In this document: positions 59,803-64,000 of the stretch, in pieces
How the letters are laid out: the number at the start of each line of letters is the position of its first letter
Position numbering within the stretch: the first letter of the stretch is position 1
Assembly: GCA_963669295.1 (NCBI GenBank)
Contig: OY769938.1
Location: 1,984,001 to 2,048,000, forward strand
Source: G963669295 sp963669295
GTDB taxonomy: Bacteria; Bacteroidota; Bacteroidia; Flavobacteriales_D; CALLUQ01
Direction: 5' to 3'
Length of the DNA stretch: 64,000 nt
Position numbers and translations under genes: made by a program
The notes under the pieces: model-generated
What the model was told of the DNA's origin: nothing
The model's database searches: none
What the model saw: only the letters and a program-made list of their open reading frames with translations

Positions 59803-61772
59803 GGCACTGTTGAGGCCTCTTGCACAACCATGAGGTAGGCCTGCCGTATTTTTTCATTGTTTGGAGCCGTTTGAAGTGCAATCTCCAGGTGCCTACGGGC
59901 TTCTTGCAACTGCCTTTCCTTGTAATACAGCATACCCAGGTTATAGCGAATGCCGGTATTCACAGGCATGGATTGCACCACCTTTTCGTAATGAGCAATG
60001 GCCTTGGGGTGGTTGCCCCGTTGGGCATAGATGGCGGCAAGGTTGTTATGAATAAGCACCAACGAAGAATCGAGCAATAGCCCTTGCTCAAAGCACACCA
60101 ACGCACGATCGGCCTGCCCGCTTTTCATGTACAGTGCTCCTTGTGCTACCAATGGTTCAATGTAGTTGGGATCGTCGAGGTGGGCATTGCTGTATTGCTC
60201 AAGGGCGCTGCTTACCTGCCCCTCTTGTTCGTATATTTTACCCAGCTCGAAGGCTGCAGCACCCCGCATGTAAAAGTCGCGCTGGTTGCGCATGTCTTCG
60301 TTGGGAATAGCGGTAGCGGTAATGAATTGTGTTTTTGCTCCCACCCTATCGCCATTTTCCAGGAGCATGACTCCATGCCGGTACAAGGCTTCCACATGAA
60401 TGGGATCGGCAGCAATGATGGCGAGCAGCTGTTGTGCCGCTTGTGCCCGTTTTCCTTGCAACAGGTACAGGGAGGCCATTTGCTTCCTTAAATCAAGGGG
60501 CTTAAAAAAGCCAGCTTGAAGCGCCGTTTCAAAGTGGTGAAGGGAAGATTCAACGAGCGTTGCAGGGGTATGTTCGGCATTGTTTTGTTGGTGTAAAATG
60601 GTGTTGTAATGCACCTGCCCTACATAGTTGTGGTAGTGCACATAGCCGCTGTGTGCGGTAAACCCGTAAAACAGCAAAGCAATGGCCATGAATGCCCAAC
60701 CGCTGCGGCTGATCCGGTTGGAAATCTTAAGGGTGACACCAGTTACTTTAACGCTCATTTTTTTCCACATGCGGTAGCAAAGAATAGAAACATAGGCGCT
60801 GGCAATGGCAATGCCTACTGACATTAAAAAGGGCACAGCATCGTATAATCCCCGATACACCACCAGGGTAACAATGAATACAACCAGCATCGACACATCT
60901 TCGCCCAGGGTAAAGCTGTAGCGGGTGTTGTTTTGTGGCAGGCGAAACTTTTTGCGAAACAGGGGTGGTTTTTTAAACTTTACCTCTAGGGCTTGTTCCG
61001 GGCAATTGGCAATGCAATCGAGGTCTTTGAGGCAGCGGGAGCTGGTAACCATGCCAAATTCTTTTATTTCTTTGTGCACCAAAATGTCGGAGCTGCAATT
61101 GGCGGTGCAAGTGCCACATTGTATGCAGTTGCCCACCAGCGCAATTCTTGCAGGAGCTACCTGGTCGGCCAGCCCAAAAACAGCCCCATAAGGACAGCCG
61201 TAGTAGCAAAAGCTGCGCGACCCCATCAGGTAAACCAGCAAAAAACAGCAGATGAAAAAAGTGCTCAGCGCAATTTCTACTGGCGGCAGGTTGCGCCAAA
61301 GGTTGTCGGTAGTAAACGAGCTCCACCCTCCCCTGGCATCGGCCGATACAATGTGCAACGCCTCTACTTCCACTCCGTGGATCATCATCAGTATTTGTGG
61401 CCATATAAAGAGGTAAAACACAGCCCCAAAAGGAATCCACAACAAAAGCCTCGACCGGATGACCCGCGGCTTGATGCGGAGCTTTTTTAAAATCCACGCA
61501 CACCCATCTTGCAGGGCTAAAATATGGCAGCCCCACGAACAAAAGAAACGCCCAAAAATAAGGGTGGCCACCATCACTAAAAACATTAAAATAAACCCGG
61601 CAGTAATGATGCCCTGGTGAATGGTAAACAACACTTCGTTGAGCTCTAGCGGAGCAAGGGTGCGATCGTTGAATTTCCAGTGGAGAAAGTGGGCCAGGAA
61701 TAAGCAATACACCCCTATTAAACTGGCGGTGCGCCATTTTGCGTAGTTGCGGTATTTGATGACTTCAGCCAT
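59799..61772 (-). CDS. Membrane polyferredoxin (NapH/CcoG-like) fused to TPR repeats
   Basis: A 657-residue protein. The N-terminal third has several transmembrane helices and Cys motifs resembling NapH/NosR-type proteins: 'FFCSWGCHILALQDGCAWIL' and 'SFCYYGCPYGAVFGLADQ'. Two [4Fe-4S] ferredoxin-like clusters follow, CIQCGTCTANC from residue 216 and CLKDLDCIANCPE near 245-258. After further helices, the C-terminal part (about residues 385-650) carries TPR motifs. The fusion may recruit partners at the inner membrane. It converges with the cytochrome lipoprotein gene. Confidence 0.85.
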   Translation of the reverse strand: MAEVIKYRNYAKWRTASLIGVYCLFLAHFLHWKFNDRTLAPLELNEVLFTIHQGIITAGFILMFLVMVATLIFGRFFCSWGCHILALQDGCAWILKKLRIKPRVIRSRLLLWIPFGAVFYLFIWPQILMMIHGVEVEALHIVSADARGGWSSFTTDNLWRNLPPVEIALSTFFICCFLLVYLMGSRSFCYYGCPYGAVFGLADQVAPARIALVGNCIQCGTCTANCSSDILVHKEIKEFGMVTSSRCLKDLDCIANCPEQALEVKFKKPPLFRKKFRLPQNNTRYSFTLGEDVSMLVVFIVTLVVYRGLYDAVPFLMSVGIAIASAYVSILCYRMWKKMSVKVTGVTLKISNRISRSGWAFMAIALLFYGFTAHSGYVHYHNYVGQVHYNTILHQQNNAEHTPATLVESSLHHFETALQAGFFKPLDLRKQMASLYLLQGKRAQAAQQLLAIIAADPIHVEALYRHGVMLLENGDRVGAKTQFITATAIPNEDMRNQRDFYMRGAAAFELGKIYEQEGQVSSALEQYSNAHLDDPNYIEPLVAQGALYMKSGQADRALVCFEQGLLLDSSLVLIHNNLAAIYAQRGNHPKAIAHYEKVVQSMPVNTGIRYNLGMLYYKERQLQEARRHLEIALQTAPNNEKIRQAYLMVVQEASTVP

Positions 61773-61776
61773 GACT

Positions 61777-61808
61777 TAAAAAAAGAAAGCACCCCGATTA
61801 CGGGGCAC
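61777..61808 (-). terminator. Terminator after the lysyl-oxidase-like gene
   Basis: On the minus strand, GTGCCCCG pairs with CGGGGTGC (two wobble pairs), loop TAAT, followed by TTTCTTTTTTT. It separates the lysyl-oxidase-like gene from the polyferredoxin gene. Confidence 0.85.
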
Positions 61809-61830
61809 TCTCAAAGGAAAAGGAAATAGG

Positions 61831-63888
61831 CTATTGTAATGCGATTCTTTTATGATAGACTTTGCCATGAATGTTGAACGACAAGATGTAAATGCCTTTG
61901 GGCAAAGTACCTACCGAAATTTGTTTGAGGTACCGTTTGTTGGAGGGCACCACATAATCGATGTACAGCACCCTACCAGCAAGATCGTGCAGGGTAAGGT
62001 CGATGTTTGTTGTTCCGTTGATGATAAGTTCTACCCAAAAGTTGCCGTTGGAGGGGTTGGGGTATACAAAGATGCTTTCCGCCAAATCTACTTCTTCCAC
62101 GGCACTGCATATTTCAACAGTAGCAACTACCGGTGTGAGGGCGCTGCCACATTGGCCCCCACCAAACTCCAACTCCCAATCGTAGAAGTAATAGTAATAG
62201 TTTGATCCGGCAGTGCTTCCTGTAATGGCAATGGTATCGGCAATTTCGTAGGGATAGTTTACCCCTGCATTGTTGCGAAACAAGTCGGTAACCCCATCGT
62301 TGTTGATGGTCATTTCGTAGTCGTTACCCATCGGTATTTCCCAGTTGAGCGTTACCCGCGATTCGCCATCGGGCACCATTACGGTGGTGGTGTGCACCAG
62401 CCCGCCTACGGCATCCCACAGCTCAAAGGTGCGGGTATCTGCCCCATCGGCATAAACTTTTACCGACTTCAGGGTGAGTTTTTTCATCACGTTAAACACC
62501 AGTGCCTGTCCGCCTGAGTGCATGCTGCCGCTCCCCGAATTATCGAGCGCTCCAACATGGGTGAGGTAGCCGGGAGCCACATCAATATCGGCAACAAAAT
62601 AGGTTTGCGAAGCGGTAAGCGATGGGGTGGTAAAGGTATTGCCATTGCCTACTTCATCGCCATTGTTGTTGTACCACACCACGTTGTTTCCGGTAGCGGT
62701 TAATGTGGCTGCCTGTCCAACACAAATGGTATCGCCCTGGGTAGTAGGGGTGGCCGGAACGGGCAATTCGGTAATGGTCATGGTGGGTGATGTGGCAGTA
62801 CCACAATAGGTGGTTACCTGGCAGCTGTAGGTGCCTGCTCCTACGGTAATGGTAGAAGTGGTGTCGCCATTCGACCACAGGTAGGAAAGTCCTCCGTTGG
62901 CAGTAAGCGTAGCCATGTCTCCAGCACAAATAGCCGTTTGTCCACTGTTGGAGCTGATGGTAGCAAAGGGAGGTGCCGAGGTGTTTTGGTTGGTTAGGGT
63001 AATGGGCATGGCCGTATAGTTATTGTCTTCATTTTCTTCTTTGATGGCATCATCGGGGTCTACCTCATACACAATCCAATAATCGCCATTGCAAGTGTTG
63101 GGCGGCACATCAATCCACATGCCGTCCAGCCATTCGCCATACAAGTCGGTATAGCCTGCCGAAATGCCCTCTTCGGTCATGCTACAATTGTACGAGCCTC
63201 CTCCCAGCCCAAAATTGGGGAAGTCGCTTTGTTGGTTCAATGTGGTGCCCTGGTTGTATACAGTATTGTCGTCTTTGCAATGGTGGTTGGCCGACCCAGA
63301 GGTGCAGGAGTAATAGTCCATTAAACAGAAGCCCAGCTTATGGCCAACGCCAACAATGGGCCAGTTTCGAGGGTCGGTAATGGAGGCGTCTTTCATGCGT
63401 AAAGAAAATTTGCCCCAATTGTCGAAGTGGTTGTGGGCGTGGTTGGGGTGGTAGGTCATGGCTACCGTTGCCATGCGCAGGTAATCCGACATCACATTGC
63501 CATTTTTATGGTAGATCCGTTGCCACACCAGCTGTTGCGGTGTTTCACCGCCCGGGCACACAAAGTTATTGGGGTTGTTGGTAGAAAAAGTGTCTTGTCC
63601 ACACTTAAACCAGGTATCGCCATTCATATCAACCCCCCGCACGGTAAAGGGGCCGTGGCCAATGTTAGGGGTAGACCCTGAAACATATATTCGTCCCGGG
63701 TCTTCGGTAGGGCCGCCCGTAACATTTTCGAGTGCATACCAGGAAATGGTAATGTCGGGCAACAAATCGCAGTCGTTAGAAGCATCGTCGCAAACACAAG
63801 ATGCGGCATTGTTGGTAGTGCATTGGCTGGTAACGGTAGGGAAATAGCCAATGAGCCCAAGAGTGGTTAGGAGTAGCGTTTTTTTCAT
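61831..63888 (-). CDS. T9SS-secreted lysyl oxidase-like protein
   Basis: A 685-residue secreted protein with signal peptide (MKKTLLLTTLGLIGYFPTVT). The lysyl-oxidase-like domain (about residues 45-290) has 'MTYHPNHAHNHFDNWGKFSL', matching the copper-ligand HxHxH pattern, then 'GFCLMDYYSC'. It ends with 'GISAGYTDLYGEWLDGMWID' and 'WIVYEVDPDDAIKEENEDNN'. Ig/PKD-like modules follow ('YSCQVTTYCGTATSP'), and the protein closes with a T9SS sorting domain (VYPNPSNGNFWVEL). The enzyme family oxidises peptidyl lysine, but substrate here is unknown. Confidence 0.85.
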   Translation of the reverse strand: MKKTLLLTTLGLIGYFPTVTSQCTTNNAASCVCDDASNDCDLLPDITISWYALENVTGGPTEDPGRIYVSGSTPNIGHGPFTVRGVDMNGDTWFKCGQDTFSTNNPNNFVCPGGETPQQLVWQRIYHKNGNVMSDYLRMATVAMTYHPNHAHNHFDNWGKFSLRMKDASITDPRNWPIVGVGHKLGFCLMDYYSCTSGSANHHCKDDNTVYNQGTTLNQQSDFPNFGLGGGSYNCSMTEEGISAGYTDLYGEWLDGMWIDVPPNTCNGDYWIVYEVDPDDAIKEENEDNNYTAMPITLTNQNTSAPPFATISSNSGQTAICAGDMATLTANGGLSYLWSNGDTTSTITVGAGTYSCQVTTYCGTATSPTMTITELPVPATPTTQGDTICVGQAATLTATGNNVVWYNNNGDEVGNGNTFTTPSLTASQTYFVADIDVAPGYLTHVGALDNSGSGSMHSGGQALVFNVMKKLTLKSVKVYADGADTRTFELWDAVGGLVHTTTVMVPDGESRVTLNWEIPMGNDYEMTINNDGVTDLFRNNAGVNYPYEIADTIAITGSTAGSNYYYYFYDWELEFGGGQCGSALTPVVATVEICSAVEEVDLAESIFVYPNPSNGNFWVELIINGTTNIDLTLHDLAGRVLYIDYVVPSNKRYLKQISVGTLPKGIYILSFNIHGKVYHKRIALQ

Positions 63889-63889
63889 G

Positions 63890-63925
63890 GTGAGGAATTT
63901 GGCTCAAGGTCAACTTATTCCTCAC
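63890..63925 (-). repeat. Inverted repeat just upstream of the lysyl-oxidase-like start
   Basis: GTGAGGAAT (63890-63898) and ATTCCTCAC (63917-63925) are perfect 9-bp arms around an 18-nt loop, immediately before the ATG at 63888. In mRNA it could form a hairpin next to the start codon. Confidence 0.55.
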
Positions 63926-63930
63926 GCTTT

Positions 63931-63948
63931 CCTATGATCTGGGTCATG
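63931..63948. promoter_or_regulatory. Putative regulator site, CCTATGAT-CTG-GGTCAT
   Basis: An 18-bp site 43 bp upstream of the lysyl-oxidase-like start. It matches 57980-57997 at 14 of 18 positions. On this gene's strand it reads ATGACC-nnn-ATCATAGG. Confidence 0.5.
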
Positions 63949-64000
63949 TGGTAAAATGATGGCGTTTCGCCACGGTTAAAGTGCTCCTACACACATCACA

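Noticed and set aside
60973..61737. A 254-codon minus-strand open frame inside the polyferredoxin gene
   Set aside because: It is a second frame of the same strand. The polyferredoxin frame has the Cys motifs, and this one does not.
1..64000. CRISPR arrays or insertion sequences
   Set aside because: No regularly spaced direct repeats or transposase genes with terminal inverted repeats were seen. The only tandem repeat is the coding 48-bp unit at 29.9 kb.

Overview
The window is a chromosomal segment of a Bacteroidota bacterium, most likely of the Flavobacteriia. The evidence is: promoter elements of the form TAnnTTTG, often with an upstream TTG 18-23 bp away; secreted proteins with type IX secretion (T9SS) C-terminal sorting domains; a porZ gene; TonB-dependent receptors with carboxypeptidase-regulatory-like N-termini; and Bacteroidota-typical families (DUF4292, DUF4837, DUF5777). 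I cannot name a genus. No plasmid, phage, integrase, transposase or CRISPR feature was seen.

Region 1 (1-17.5 kb, all +) is housekeeping: the end of atpA, atpG, a very large NtrY-like sensor kinase, an enoyl-CoA hydratase, a flippase, dut, a sugar nucleotidyltransferase, then a tightly packed run of a TPR lipoprotein, a DUF4292 lipoprotein and an EnvC-like M23 protein. tatA, gatA, an MltD-like LysM transglycosylase and a DUF4837 lipoprotein follow. Region 2 (17.5-28.9 kb, mostly -) holds two T9SS cargo proteins, a TerB-like protein, an M42-type aminopeptidase, a haemoglobin-type TonB receptor, recO and porZ.

Region 3 (28.96-40 kb) begins with tRNA-Arg(TCG) and a duplicated copy of its 3' end, and looks accessory: HNH endonuclease, a small protein with 16-residue repeats, orphan hypotheticals, two unlinked DUF4157 (eCIS_core) proteins sharing an N-terminal module, a hydrophobic 205-residue protein, a WYL regulator, DUF4345, DUF5946 and DinB genes. 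Region 4 (39.9-44 kb, -) is a probable metal-acquisition cluster: His-rich exported protein, TonB receptor and two lipoproteins. The promoter of the first gene carries a 7-1-7 palindrome with Fur/Zur-box geometry.

Region 5 (44.1-47 kb, +) holds regulators (membrane protein plus XRE, AraC) and an MDR oxidoreductase. Region 6 (47.1-56.4 kb, -) is a long overlapping gene run: TetR, small protein, ABC exporter with degenerate ATPase motifs, HlyD, thioesterase, TolC, TPR protein, purK, purE and a CutA-like protein. It starts from one promoter with a palindrome next to its -7 element. Region 7 (56.7-63.9 kb) has a possible electron-transfer set (cytochrome c, DUF5777 beta-barrel, monohaem lipoprotein, membrane polyferredoxin fused to TPRs) and a T9SS-secreted lysyl-oxidase-like protein. 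An 18-bp motif recurs upstream of both the cytochrome and the lysyl-oxidase genes.
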